Source: JBBRCE01 sp038205115 | GTDB lineage: Bacteria > Planctomycetota > Planctomycetia > Pirellulales > JBBRCE01 | Direction of reading: 5' to 3' | Assembly: GCA_038205115.1 (NCBI GenBank) | Contig: JBBRCE010000001.1 | Span: 248,001 to 312,000, forward strand | Length of the DNA stretch: 64,000 nt | Part shown: one piece after another, positions 49,366 through 58,923 of the stretch | Numbering within the stretch: the stretch's first letter is position 1 | How the letters are laid out: each line of letters starts with the position of its first letter | The notes under the pieces: generated by a model | The model's database searches: none | The model's input: only the letters and a program-made list of their open reading frames with translations | Told to the model about the DNA's origin: nothing | Made by a program: the position numbers and the translations under genes

Positions 49366-50016
49366 ATGCGTGCAAAATTCATCGCATTACTGATTTTCGC
49401 ATTGGCTGCTTGTTGCTGCGTCAATTGCCCCACGCCAGCTTCCGCCGCCAAGGCAGAAAACGAGACAGCAGGCGTCGCCAGCGCCGGCGGTACAACTGTT
49501 AATCCGGCGACCGACCCGTTGTCGGTCGATCCCGATCTGGCAATTTGGACGGCCATCGTGTTTGTGGTGCTGTTTGCAGTGCTCTCCAAATTCGCTTGGG
49601 GGCCAATCGCCAAGGGCTTGGACGCCCGCGAGAAGGGTATTTCGGACAACATCGATGCCGCGCAGCGCAGCTTCGACGAAGCAAAGCGAGTGCTGGCCGA
49701 TTACGAAAAGAAACTGGCCAGCGCGCAGGCGGAAGTTCGCGACTTGATGGATCGGGCTCACAAGGATGCCGAGTACACCAAGCAGGAAATTCTCACGGAA
49801 GCCAAGGCCAGTGCCACCGCCGAGCGAGAACGAACCTTGCTGGAGATCCATCGCGCACGCGACGTGGCACTGAAAGAACTTTCGGAACACTCGGCCAACA
49901 TTGCCGTGGAACTGGCGGGCAAGATCGTGCGCAGCAAGATCACGCCCGACGAGCAAACCGCCTTGGTCAACGACGCGATGAACAAGTTCGCCGCATCGAT
50001 GCCCAGCAAGAACTAG
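49366..50016 (+). CDS. atpF: ATP synthase Fo subunit b with N-terminal signal-like segment
   Basis: Subunit b is the peripheral stalk. The 216-residue product begins MRAKFIALLIFALAACCC, a signal-peptide-like segment not usual for b, then an extracytoplasmic stretch, one membrane helix (IWTAIVFVVLFAVLSKFAW, about residue 60-78), and a long charged coiled coil ending in IVRSKITPDEQTALV. The ATG at 49366 is preferred over TTG at 49333, neither having a strong ribosome site. It lies between atpE and atpH. Confidence 0.93.
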   Translation: MRAKFIALLIFALAACCCVNCPTPASAAKAENETAGVASAGGTTVNPATDPLSVDPDLAIWTAIVFVVLFAVLSKFAWGPIAKGLDAREKGISDNIDAAQRSFDEAKRVLADYEKKLASAQAEVRDLMDRAHKDAEYTKQEILTEAKASATAERERTLLEIHRARDVALKELSEHSANIAVELAGKIVRSKITPDEQTALVNDAMNKFAASMPSKN

Positions 50017-50106
50017 CCCAAGCGGCGACGGGCGACCGTCGCGGCTGCACAGCCGATTTCATCTTTGACTTCCGATTTTCGTCCTTGTGAATTGAATCCA
50101 AACGCC

Positions 50107-50760
50107 ATGACCCAAGACGCATCCGCATCGCAAAACATGTCCGAGGCCGCACAAGCGGCCCTGGATGTAGGCGCGCAGCAAATTGCCAAGGTTTACGCCA
50201 AGGCATTCATGGGCGCGGTTGAAGCTTCGGGCAAAACCGACGAGGCGATTGCCGAGCTGGATTCGCTGATCAGCGACGTGCTGGATGGATTTCCGGGCTT
50301 GGCGCAATTGTTTAGCTCGGATTTGTCGGCCGAGGAGAAGTCGGCCATGATCGATCGCGTGCTGGGCTCGCAAGCCTCGCCGCTGATGTTGAATTTTTTG
50401 AAGGTATTATCGAATCACGGCCGGCTGGATGTGCTCAAGCCCATCCAACGCGCCGTTCATCAACTTTACGACCAAATGCGCAACCGATTCCGAGTGCGCG
50501 TCACCACGGCCTTGCCGCTGGACGACGCACACCGGGCTCAAATCGCCGAACAGTTGCGTGTCATGTTAGGCGGCGAACCAATGCTGGACGTGAACACCGA
50601 CGCCGACTTACTCGGCGGCCTAGTGTTGCGCGTGGGCGATACCGTGTACGACGGTTCGGTGGCCACGCGGCTGCAGCAGGTTCGTCAGCAAATGATCAAC
50701 AGGAGCGTGCATGAAATTCAAAGCCGACGAGATCGCTTCGGTTATTCAGAAGGAAATTGA
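50107..50760 (+). CDS. atpH: ATP synthase F1 subunit delta
   Basis: Delta links the stalk b subunits to the top of F1. The 217-residue product has QIAKVYAKAFMGAVEA, FPGLAQLFSSDLSAEEK, FLKVLSNHGRLDVLKPI, and the C-terminal DLLGGLVLRVGDTVYDGSVATRL, all typical. The ATG at 50107 is used; the frame from 50065 adds unrelated residues. Its end overlaps the start of atpA by 50 bases, so the two are probably coupled in translation. Confidence 0.93.
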   Translation: MTQDASASQNMSEAAQAALDVGAQQIAKVYAKAFMGAVEASGKTDEAIAELDSLISDVLDGFPGLAQLFSSDLSAEEKSAMIDRVLGSQASPLMLNFLKVLSNHGRLDVLKPIQRAVHQLYDQMRNRFRVRVTTALPLDDAHRAQIAEQLRVMLGGEPMLDVNTDADLLGGLVLRVGDTVYDGSVATRLQQVRQQMINRSVHEIQSRRDRFGYSEGN

Positions 50761-52276
50761 AACTTACCACTCGCAGATCGACGTCCGTGAAGTCGGGCGC
50801 GTGCTGGAAGTGGGTGACGGCATTGCGCGCGTCTATGGCCTCTCGGGGGTCATGGCCGGCGAAATGGTCCAGTTCGCCAACGGCGTGACCGGGTTGGCGT
50901 TCAACCTGGAAGAAAACTCCGTCGGCGTGATCATTCTGGGCGATTACCTGGCCATTGCCGAAGGCGACGAAGTCAAAAGCACGGGGCAATTGCTCAGCGT
51001 GCCGGTTGGCGACGCCGTGATGGGCCGCGTGCTCGACCCGCTGGGCAATCCGCTGGACGGCAAGGGGCCGGTCGTGACGGAAAATCGCCGCCCGGTCGAA
51101 TTCATGGCGCCTGGCATTGCCGGTCGTTCGCCCGTGAACGAGCCGCTACAGACTGGTATCAAAGCCATCGACGCCATGACGCCCATTGGCCGCGGCCAGC
51201 GCGAATTGATCATCGGCGACCGCAAGACCGGTAAAACGGCGATCGGCATCGACACGATCATCAATCAAAAGAATTCGGGCGTGAAATGCTTCTATGTGGC
51301 CATCGGTCAAAAAGAATCGACCGTGGCTAACGTCGTCGAGGCGCTGCGTAAACATGGCGCCATGGATTACACCACGGTGATCGTGGCTGGTGCCAGCGAC
51401 CCGGCGCCGCTGCAATACGTGGCGCCTTATGCCGGCACGGCGATGGCCGAGCATTTCATGTACAACGGCGGCCACGCGTTGGTGGTTTACGACGATCTTT
51501 CCAAGCAGGCCGTGGCTTATCGCCAGTTGAGCTTGCTGATGCGTCGTCCGCCCGGTCGAGAAGCTTACCCGGGCGACGTGTTTTACGCCCATAGCCGGTT
51601 ATTGGAGCGTTCGGCCAAGCTGAGCAAAGAGCTCGGCGGCGGTTCGCTGACGTCGCTGCCCATCATTGAAACGCTGGAAGGCGAAGTTTCGGCCTACATT
51701 CCGACCAACGTGATTTCGATTACCGACGGCCAGATTTACCTGCAGCCGGACTTGTTCTTTGCCGGTCAGCGTCCGGCCATGAACGTCGGTATTTCGGTCA
51801 GTCGCGTCGGTGGCGCCGCGCAGATTAAAGCCATGAAAAAGGTGGCAGGTGGTCTGCGATTGGTGCTGGCTTCGTTCCGCGAGTTGGAAGCGTTCGCCCA
51901 GTTAGGTACGGATTTGGACGCCGATACGCAACGCAGTTTGGACCGCGGTTATCGAATGGTGGAATTGCTCAAGCAAGGGCAATATTCGCCGTTGGATGTG
52001 TATGACGAAGTGCTGACCATTTTTGCCGGCACCCGCGGCTACTTGGACAAAGTGCCACGCGATCAGGTTGCTGTGTGGGAAAAAGAATTCCTGCAGTTCG
52101 TCCGCGACCGCAAGCCGGGCATCCGCAGCAAGATGATCGAAACCAAGGACATGGACGCCGGGCTGACTAAAGAGATGGAAGACGCCATCACGGAGTTCCA
52201 AACGCACTTTGCCGGTCAGCGAGAAAAAGAAAAGGCCGAGCGCGAAAAATCCAAACTGTCGGCCATGAAAGTTTAA
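50711..52276 (+). CDS. atpA: ATP synthase F1 subunit alpha
   Basis: Non-catalytic nucleotide-binding subunit of the F1 head. The 521-residue product has the Walker A GDRKTGKT, the alpha-type EVSAYIPTNVISITDGQI segment, and FFAGQRPAMNVGISVSRVGG. AGGAG lies 6 bp before the ATG, inside the overlap with atpH. A charged Lys/Glu-rich C-terminal tail follows the normal end. It is followed by a DUF4870 gene rather than directly by atpG. Confidence 0.96.
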   Translation: MKFKADEIASVIQKEIETYHSQIDVREVGRVLEVGDGIARVYGLSGVMAGEMVQFANGVTGLAFNLEENSVGVIILGDYLAIAEGDEVKSTGQLLSVPVGDAVMGRVLDPLGNPLDGKGPVVTENRRPVEFMAPGIAGRSPVNEPLQTGIKAIDAMTPIGRGQRELIIGDRKTGKTAIGIDTIINQKNSGVKCFYVAIGQKESTVANVVEALRKHGAMDYTTVIVAGASDPAPLQYVAPYAGTAMAEHFMYNGGHALVVYDDLSKQAVAYRQLSLLMRRPPGREAYPGDVFYAHSRLLERSAKLSKELGGGSLTSLPIIETLEGEVSAYIPTNVISITDGQIYLQPDLFFAGQRPAMNVGISVSRVGGAAQIKAMKKVAGGLRLVLASFRELEAFAQLGTDLDADTQRSLDRGYRMVELLKQGQYSPLDVYDEVLTIFAGTRGYLDKVPRDQVAVWEKEFLQFVRDRKPGIRSKMIETKDMDAGLTKEMEDAITEFQTHFAGQREKEKAEREKSKLSAMKV

Positions 52277-52321
52277 GCGCGAAAATCAATACGTAGACCT
52301 ATCGTTCGGGAGGCTGCTGCG

Positions 52322-52711
52322 ATGGACATTCCGCCGATCGATGTCGATCTGCCGCCAATCCTCGAGTCGGATCCGGACGCCAGAAATTGGGGCATGTTCT
52401 GTCACTTGGCCGGGTTCGCCGGCTATGTGGTCCCAATTCCGGGCGCGAACATCATCGGGCCGCTGGTGGTTTGGCAGATGAAGAAAGATCAGTACTCGTT
52501 TGTGGATCGCTGCGGCAAAGAGGCGCTGAATTTTCAGATAACGTTGTTCATTGCCCTGATGGTTTCGATTGCATTGTGCTTCGTGTTGATCGGTTTTGTG
52601 CTGTTGCCGGTCGTGGTGGTTTACGGTGTGGTGATGAAGGTTCTGGCGGCCATCAAGGCGGCCAATGGCGAGTTTTATCGGTATCCGTTCACGTTGCGTT
52701 TGGTGAGTTAG
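52322..52711 (+). CDS. DUF4870 (Tic20-like) membrane protein
   Basis: The 129-residue product has the DUF4870 pattern: GMFCHLAGFAGYVVPIPGANIIGPLVVW, then FVDRCGKEALNFQ, and two membrane helices in the second half (about 65-105). GGGAGG lies upstream of the ATG. The family is distantly related to Tic20 translocon proteins and has no proven bacterial function that I know. It is inserted between atpA and atpG on the same strand with normal spacing (45 and 59 bp), so it is probably co-transcribed with the ATP synthase. Confidence 0.85.
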   Translation: MDIPPIDVDLPPILESDPDARNWGMFCHLAGFAGYVVPIPGANIIGPLVVWQMKKDQYSFVDRCGKEALNFQITLFIALMVSIALCFVLIGFVLLPVVVVYGVVMKVLAAIKAANGEFYRYPFTLRLVS

Positions 52712-52770
52712 GTGCAGGGCGGTTTGGTTTGTCAGGTCGTTTTCCGTTGAGATAGATTTAGCAGTTCAAC

Positions 52771-53652
52771 ATGGCCAAAGCTCGCGCTTTAGATAAACGT
52801 CGCAAGTCGATCCGAAATATCCGCAAGATCACGCGGACGATGGAGTTGATCGCCACGGCGCGATTCAAAAAGGCGATGGACCGCGCCAGCGCCGCCACGG
52901 CTTACACCAAGCGAATTACGCAACTGGTGGCCGACCTGGCCAACGCCGGTCTGAAAGTCACGCATCCGCTCTTGGAAGCTCGCGAAAAGACCGAAAATGT
53001 CACGCTGCTGGTGCTCAGCGGCAATCGTGGGCTGGCCGGTGGATACAACGGCAACGTGTTTCGTCAGGCTTGGACGCGACTAGCCGAGTTGAAGGCCGCT
53101 ATTCCCAACGTGCGCTTGGAACTTTCCGGCAAGCGGGGAATTTCGTCATTCAAATATCGGCAAGTTGTCGGCCAGCAGTCATATACGCATTTCGAAGACA
53201 AGCCGCGGTTCGATGAAGTCGAAGTGCTGGCCAATCGCTTTCTGGAAGAATTCATCCAGGGCAAGCTTGATCGGCTGGACGTTGCTTACACTCGCTTCGA
53301 TAACATCGCCAAGCAAGTAGCGGTGGTCGAAACATTGCTGCCGCTGGGCGCGCTGGAAGGCGCTTCGGAAAAGGCCGAGGCGTCGGAATCGCAGTACGAA
53401 TTTCTGCCGTCAGCCGAGAGCATTTTGGAAGAAGTCGTGCCCACCAGTTTCAAGGTGAAGCTGTTCAAGTGCTTTTTGGACGCCGCGGTCAGCGAACAAA
53501 TTGCCCGCATGGTGGCCATGAAGGGCGCGACGGACAACGCCGGCAAGATCATCAAAAATCTCAGCCGTACGTACAACCGCGCTCGGCAGTCGCAGATCAC
53601 GGGCGAAATCATGGAAGTCCTCGGCGGTGTCGAGGCCTTGAAAGGCAAGTAG
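52771..53652 (+). CDS. atpG: ATP synthase F1 subunit gamma
   Basis: Gamma is the central shaft turning within the alpha-beta head. The 293-residue product has the N-terminal RIRKITRTMELIATARFKKAM-like coiled coil, LLVLSGNRGLAGGYN, and the C-terminal MVAMKGATDNAGKIIKNLSRTYNRARQSQITGEIMEVLGG helix. It follows the DUF4870 gene. A purine-rich run with GAGGGCAGAGGGC repeats follows its stop. Confidence 0.95.
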   Translation: MAKARALDKRRKSIRNIRKITRTMELIATARFKKAMDRASAATAYTKRITQLVADLANAGLKVTHPLLEAREKTENVTLLVLSGNRGLAGGYNGNVFRQAWTRLAELKAAIPNVRLELSGKRGISSFKYRQVVGQQSYTHFEDKPRFDEVEVLANRFLEEFIQGKLDRLDVAYTRFDNIAKQVAVVETLLPLGALEGASEKAEASESQYEFLPSAESILEEVVPTSFKVKLFKCFLDAAVSEQIARMVAMKGATDNAGKIIKNLSRTYNRARQSQITGEIMEVLGGVEALKGK

Positions 53653-53761
53653 CAAGAGGGCAGAGGGCAGGGGCAGAGGGCGGGGAAGCCCGGGCTGAGA
53701 ATCATTCGAAATAACTGCGTGGCGATTCGCGCCGCGAATTCAACAGACGAGAATCGGATTT

Positions 53762-55237
53762 ATGGTAACTGCGACGATGAATCACACGGGAACCGCCGGT
53801 GGGGTGGGCAAAGTCACGCAAGTCATCGGCTCGACATTTGACGTCGAATTTCCCGAGGGACATCTGCCGGCCATTTATAATGCCGTCAAAATCGACTCCG
53901 AAACCAAAGGCGTCAAGCTCGCACTGACCGGCGAGGTGCAACAGCACTTGGGCGGTAACCGCGTGCGCTGCGTGGCGCTAGGCAGCACCGACGGGATGAT
54001 CCGCGGGCAGGCCTGCGTCGACACCGGCGCGCCAGTGACCGTGCCGGTTGGCAAAGCCACGCTCGGCCGGGTGTTCAATCTGGTGGGCGATCCGATCGAT
54101 AATCGCGGACCGGTCATTTCGGAAGAACGCTGGCCCATTCATCGCGATGCGCCCGACGTGACGGATCTTTCGACCAAAACCGAGTTGTTCGAAACCGGTA
54201 TCAAAGTCATCGACTTGCTGACGCCGTTCGTCCGCGGTGGTAAAGCCGGGTTGTTCGGTGGCGCCGGTTTGGGAAAGACCGTCATTCTGCAAGAATTGAT
54301 CGCGCGGGTCGCCAGTTCGCACGGCGGTTACTCGGTGTTTGCCGGCGTGGGTGAACGCACCCGCGAAGGCACCGACTTGTGGATCGAAATGCAAGAAGCC
54401 AAAATCGGCAACACCGGCCGCGCGGTGATCGAACAGACCTGTATGGTTTTCGGCCAGATGAACGAACCGCCGGGCGCGCGGTTGCGCGTGGCGCTGTCGG
54501 CCTTGACCATGGCCGAATATTTCCGCGATACGACCGGCGCCGACACTCTGCTGTTCGTCGACAATATTTTCCGGTTTTCGCAAGCCGGCAGCGAAGTCTC
54601 GGCATTGCTCGGTCGAATGCCGAGCGCCGTGGGATATCAACCCACGTTAGCCACGGAAATGGGCGCGCTACAAGAACGCATCGCCTCGACCACCAAGGGC
54701 GCCATCACCAGCGTGCAGGCCGTTTATGTGCCGGCCGACGATCCCACCGATCCCGCACCCGCCACGGCGTTTGGCAACTTGGACGCGTTCTTGTATTTGG
54801 AACGTTCGATTTCGGAAAAAGGTCTGTATCCGGCGGTCGATCCGCTGGCTTCATCGAGCCGAATTCTCGATCCGCAATATGTAGGCGAGCGGCATTATGC
54901 CATTGCCCGCCGCGTGCAGCGGACGCTGCAGCGGTATCGTGAACTGCAAGACATCATTGCCATCTTGGGCGTCGATGAATTGAGCGAAGACGACAAAATG
55001 GTGGTGCATCGCGCCCGCCGCATGGAGCGATTCTTGTCGCAACCGTTCTTGGTGGCCGAAGTGTTTACCAACAAGCCGGGCGAAATCACCAAATTGTCCG
55101 ACACCATTCGCAGCTTCGAGGAAATTGCCGACGGCAAGTGGGATAGCCTGCCGGAAGACGCCTTCAAATACGTCGGCCCGATCGAACAAGCCGAAGAACA
55201 AGCCAAGAAGATGGCCTTCGAAGCCAACAAGAAGTAG
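53762..55237 (+). CDS. atpD: ATP synthase F1 subunit beta
   Basis: Catalytic subunit of F1. The 491-residue product has Walker A GGAGLGKT, GVGERTREGTDLW with the catalytic Glu, MNEPPGAR, LLFVDNIFRFSQAGSEVSALLGRMPSAVGYQPTL and SEDDKMVVHRARRMERFLSQPF. The ATG at 53762 is used; another ATG five codons on is possible. Standard placement between atpG and atpC. Confidence 0.97.
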   Translation: MVTATMNHTGTAGGVGKVTQVIGSTFDVEFPEGHLPAIYNAVKIDSETKGVKLALTGEVQQHLGGNRVRCVALGSTDGMIRGQACVDTGAPVTVPVGKATLGRVFNLVGDPIDNRGPVISEERWPIHRDAPDVTDLSTKTELFETGIKVIDLLTPFVRGGKAGLFGGAGLGKTVILQELIARVASSHGGYSVFAGVGERTREGTDLWIEMQEAKIGNTGRAVIEQTCMVFGQMNEPPGARLRVALSALTMAEYFRDTTGADTLLFVDNIFRFSQAGSEVSALLGRMPSAVGYQPTLATEMGALQERIASTTKGAITSVQAVYVPADDPTDPAPATAFGNLDAFLYLERSISEKGLYPAVDPLASSSRILDPQYVGERHYAIARRVQRTLQRYRELQDIIAILGVDELSEDDKMVVHRARRMERFLSQPFLVAEVFTNKPGEITKLSDTIRSFEEIADGKWDSLPEDAFKYVGPIEQAEEQAKKMAFEANKK

Positions 55238-55327
55238 TCGGAAGCACTGGCCCCGCGTATTACCGTAGGCCAATCGATTGGCGTTGCATTTGGGAATGAG
55301 TTGTCTTTGTTGCGGCAGGCGTGATCT

Positions 55328-55792
55328 ATGGAATACGAACAGGGTACTGACGTGACCTCGGCTGAAGACGTGCTGGAATGCATCGTGGTCACGCCGGAAG
55401 AAACTGCCTTGCAAGCCTACGCGCAGTTTGTCGCCTTGCCGCTGTTTGACGGCGAGTTGGGCGTGTCGGAGCATCACAGCCCGTTCATCGGCCGCCTGGG
55501 ATACGGCGAGTTACGGCTGGTGGAAGGCGGTACCACGCGCCGCTGGTTTGTGGATGGCGGTTTTGTGCAGGTCGCCAACGATATTGTCACGGTCCTGACG
55601 GGGCGGGCAATTCCGGCCGAAAAAATCAACGTCGCCGCCGCTCAAGAACAACTTCGCGAAGCCAATCATCGGCTGGCGAACACGCCTGAGCTGGAAGCGA
55701 TTCGCGACCGGCTAATTCTCCAAGCCCGCGCGCAAATTCGCGTAGCGCAGCATGCGAACAAAGCGCCGCATTCAATGGCGCCGGCGCACTAA
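55328..55792 (+). CDS. atpC: ATP synthase F1 subunit epsilon
   Basis: Epsilon couples rotation to catalysis and inhibits ATP hydrolysis. The 154-residue product has the N-terminal beta-sandwich (VVTPEETALQAYAQFVALPLFDGELGV, HSPFIGRLGYGELRLVEGG) and a C-terminal helical domain with a basic tail, somewhat longer than the 130-140 residues common in the family. It ends the operon; the convergent ABC-F gene ends 82 bp on. Confidence 0.93.
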   Translation: MEYEQGTDVTSAEDVLECIVVTPEETALQAYAQFVALPLFDGELGVSEHHSPFIGRLGYGELRLVEGGTTRRWFVDGGFVQVANDIVTVLTGRAIPAEKINVAAAQEQLREANHRLANTPELEAIRDRLILQARAQIRVAQHANKAPHSMAPAH

Positions 55793-55874
55793 GCCAGCGC
55801 GCTCGGAATGTGGTTCGCCAATCGTCGCGTTTCGCGGAGACCGTTTCTACGGACCGCTTTCTTACCGCGGCTGT

Positions 55875-57800
55875 TCAGTTCAATTCGGCTGCTTCTTCCC
55901 AATGTTCGTACAGTGCGGCGAGCGCTTGCTGCGCTTCGGCAATGTCGGTTTGCACTTGGCGGATGCGGTCGCCACTGCGATGCGTTTCCGGCAAGATCAA
56001 CAGCGCGTTCAGTTCGGCCAGCCGAGTTTCTCGCTGCAAAATATCTCGCTCGATGTCCGGCACTTTGCGATACGGAAACTTGCGTTTGCGCTTGGCCGCT
56101 GCCGAGGCGTCGTCGGCCGGTTTGGATTTTGGCTTGGCGGAAGGGCTGGTTGCGGCCGCGGAGCCGCCCTTTTTCCCGTTGGCTTCCGGCGGCGCGGTGC
56201 CCGTGGCTTGGACGAACTGCAAGTAGCTTTCGTAATTGCCTTCGATGGTCCGGAAGCGATGCGGCTCGACGACCAACAGGTGATCGGCCACGCGGTTCAA
56301 GAAGTAGCGGTCGTGGCTGACAAACAGCAGCGTGCCGTCGAACTTTGCCAGCGCGCGCTCGAGTGAATCGCGCGCCCACAGGTCCAAGTGGTTGGTCGGT
56401 TCGTCGAGCACCAGAAAATTCACGTCCATGCCAGACAACCGGGCGAGCGCCGTGCGATTGCGTTCGCCGCCGCTGAGGCTGCTGACTTTCTGAAAGACCA
56501 TTTCTCCGGTAATTCCGAAGCGCGCCAGCAGATCGCGGCGTTGCGGTTCGTTGAATTCTTTATGATCGGGGCGCACGGCCTCGACCACCGGCAACTCGTC
56601 GTCGACGGTCCGCAAGAGCTGATCGAAGTAACCGATTTTGACTTGCGAGCCGACGGTTGCGCGCCCGGCATCGAGCGTTTCTTGCCCTACCAGGCAGCGG
56701 AGCAGCGTGGTTTTGCCCGTGCCGTTGGGTCCGATGATGCCCCAGCGCTCGCCGCGTTCGATCTGAAAACTCAACTCCTTGAACAGCGGCCGATCGTAAC
56801 CTTTCGAGACGCCTTCTGCCCGCAGCACGATATCGCCGGCCCGTTTGCAAGGTGGAAAGCTCATCGCCGGTCCAACGATTTCGCGCGGTGGCTGCACGCG
56901 CTCGATCCGCGCCAGTTTTTTGCGGCGATCTTCGGCCTGTGTGGCCTTCTGTCCGTAAAAGTTCTTGCGAATGAACTCTTCGGTCTTAGCGATTTCGTCT
57001 TGCTGTCGCTCATAGGTTCGCCGCTCGACCTCCACGCGCTCGGCTTTTTGCCGCCAGTAGGCCGAGAAGTTGCCGGTGTACGCGTCGATGGTGCCGTGGA
57101 ACAATTCGAAGGTTCGATTGGTCACGCGGTCGAGAAAATAGCGGTCGTGGCTGACGATGATCATCGCCTGTGCGGATTCGGAGAGAAACTGTTCGAGCCA
57201 CTGGGTGGCTTCGATATCCAAGTGGTTGGACGGTTCGTCGAGCAGCATCAAGTCGGGGGCCGACAGAAGCAGCGTAGCGAGCAGCAAGCGGTTTTGCTGG
57301 CCGCCGCTGAGTGTGGCCGCCGGTTGCTGGTAACTGGCTGGCGTGAATCCGAGACCGCCGAGAATTCGCTCGATTTGATGGTCGATGTTGTAAGCGTCGC
57401 GCTGCTGCAGTTCGTGCTGCAGGCGGTCGAACTGTTTTTCGAGCCGTTTGCGTTCGGCTTCATCCTGGGCGGCGGCAATCGCCTGACCAGTTTGATCGGC
57501 CTGCTGCGCCAGTTGAGTCAATTCGCCGCAAGCGGCCAGTGCTTCGTCCCAAACGGTGCGCTGCGGCGGGAAGCTGGGTTGCTGCTCCAAAAACGACAGC
57601 CGGCAACTGGGATGCAATTCGACCTTGCCGGAGTCGGCCGATTCTTGCCCGGCAATGATCTTCATCAGCGTGGTTTTGCCAGCGCCGTTTGGTCCCACCA
57701 GCCCAATTCGCTCCTTAGGATGAACTTCTAGCGATACGCCCGCCAAGACCGGTTCGGGGCCGAAGTGCTTGGTAACGGAGTCCAGAGTCAGAACATTCAT
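55875..57800 (-). CDS. ABC-F family ATPase
   Basis: Soluble, ribosome-associated ATPase without membrane domains. The 641-residue product has two ABC cassettes: Walker A GLVGPNGAGKTT with signature LSGGQQNRLLLA and DEPSNHLD; then GIIGPNGTGKTT with LSGGERNRTALA and DEPTNHLD. A linker of about 80 charged residues sits between them (the P-site tRNA interaction motif region), and the C-terminal part has an Ala/Lys-rich stretch and a coiled coil. Best family match is the Uup/YheS type. Subfamily (resistance versus translation factor) cannot be fixed from sequence alone. Confidence 0.93.
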   Translation of the reverse strand: MNVLTLDSVTKHFGPEPVLAGVSLEVHPKERIGLVGPNGAGKTTLMKIIAGQESADSGKVELHPSCRLSFLEQQPSFPPQRTVWDEALAACGELTQLAQQADQTGQAIAAAQDEAERKRLEKQFDRLQHELQQRDAYNIDHQIERILGGLGFTPASYQQPAATLSGGQQNRLLLATLLLSAPDLMLLDEPSNHLDIEATQWLEQFLSESAQAMIIVSHDRYFLDRVTNRTFELFHGTIDAYTGNFSAYWRQKAERVEVERRTYERQQDEIAKTEEFIRKNFYGQKATQAEDRRKKLARIERVQPPREIVGPAMSFPPCKRAGDIVLRAEGVSKGYDRPLFKELSFQIERGERWGIIGPNGTGKTTLLRCLVGQETLDAGRATVGSQVKIGYFDQLLRTVDDELPVVEAVRPDHKEFNEPQRRDLLARFGITGEMVFQKVSSLSGGERNRTALARLSGMDVNFLVLDEPTNHLDLWARDSLERALAKFDGTLLFVSHDRYFLNRVADHLLVVEPHRFRTIEGNYESYLQFVQATGTAPPEANGKKGGSAAATSPSAKPKSKPADDASAAAKRKRKFPYRKVPDIERDILQRETRLAELNALLILPETHRSGDRIRQVQTDIAEAQQALAALYEHWEEAAELN

Positions 57801-57999
57801 CAGCGGCCAGGCAGCGGGGCAACGTGCATTTTCAACCCTGGCATTATGAATGACACGGTTGCCGCACGAAAGCTCAACTCGACGCTCATCCGGCGGCTTC
57901 GGGTTGCCGATTCGTTCGTGAATTTAGCGCTACTACGCCAGCTCAACCAACGCTGGCAGCGTCGGAAACGACGGGAGTGGTTCGACGCGACCACTCGAC

Positions 58000-58674
58000 T
58001 TACTGATTGCGATTTTCGTAAATCTTCTTGAGCATCTGCGTGGCCGCTTCGCGACTGTCTTTGGTGCCGTTGGTCACGGGGCCGGTCTGCAATTTGCCGA
58101 ACACGCGATCGGCCGTGTTGGTCGACTGCTTGGGCAATTCGATCGGCTTTTGCATCGCCGCGGTGCTCTTGAGCGCGTCGGCCTGCGTGTCGGTGCCCGC
58201 GGCTTTGATCTCTTTGGTATTGGTCGTCTGATCGCTGGCTTTATTGACGGCCGTATCGTCTTTGGCAGGCGTCGAGAGCCAATCGCCAATTTGCTCGTCC
58301 GAACCGCGCGGACCGGCGGCCAGTCGGGCCGCCACATCGGCCACGCCTTTGACGGCAGGCCGCTTCTTGCCACTCACGTTGGCCGTAATCACAACTTCAA
58401 AATTTAGCGATCCGACAGTCAGCTTGTCGCCATTTTTCAAAGGGCATTCGCCGGAAACGCGCTCTCCGTTGACGAACGAACCGTTACGGCTGCCGAAGTC
58501 GCGGAGCGACGCATTGCCAGGCTCGATATTGATCACGCAGTGGTGGCGGCTGATGGCGTCGCTGTTGGGTCGCAAGTGGCAATCTTCCGCTCGTCCGATG
58601 AAGAACTTCGGTCCAGCGACTTTGATTTCCTTGCCGTTTTGCGAACCGCCAAGAACTTTGAGCGTCAATTCCAT
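58000..58674 (-). CDS. FHA-domain protein
   Basis: The 224-residue product starts MELTLKVLGGSQNGKEIKV and has a complete FHA domain to about residue 95: FIGRAEDCHLRPNSDAISRHHC, then RDFGSRNGSFVNGERV, ending LTVGSLNFEVVI. FHA domains bind phosphothreonine. The remaining 130 residues are Lys/Ala/Thr-rich and probably unstructured, with many Thr and Ser. The ATG at 58674 has GAGGTG upstream. A membrane Ser/Thr kinase is the next gene upstream, a likely partner. Confidence 0.9.
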   Translation of the reverse strand: MELTLKVLGGSQNGKEIKVAGPKFFIGRAEDCHLRPNSDAISRHHCVINIEPGNASLRDFGSRNGSFVNGERVSGECPLKNGDKLTVGSLNFEVVITANVSGKKRPAVKGVADVAARLAAGPRGSDEQIGDWLSTPAKDDTAVNKASDQTTNTKEIKAAGTDTQADALKSTAAMQKPIELPKQSTNTADRVFGKLQTGPVTNGTKDSREAATQMLKKIYENRNQ

Positions 58675-58923
58675 CGATTGCACCTCGTTGGTTGGGCCAT
58701 CAACGACCACGAAACCCGCACATCAATTATACGTTGGCCAATGCCGCAATGTTTGCGAGCTTGCCAGACTGGCCGCTTAGCGCTGCCTGCCCCAAGTCTA
58801 ATGAAAACGCCACGAAAATGCACGCAATAGTTTTATCGGCAAGCGTGCGAGCGCGACTGCGATGCCTTGTGGGCACCGGATAACCGCCGCCATCGCCATA
58901 TTTTCACGGGCCGTCGGCGCGAT

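Noticed and set aside
53653..53690. GAGGGCAGAGGGC purine-rich run after atpG as a functional repeat
   Set aside because: Short, imperfect and in a normal intergenic spacer; no reason to call it regulatory.
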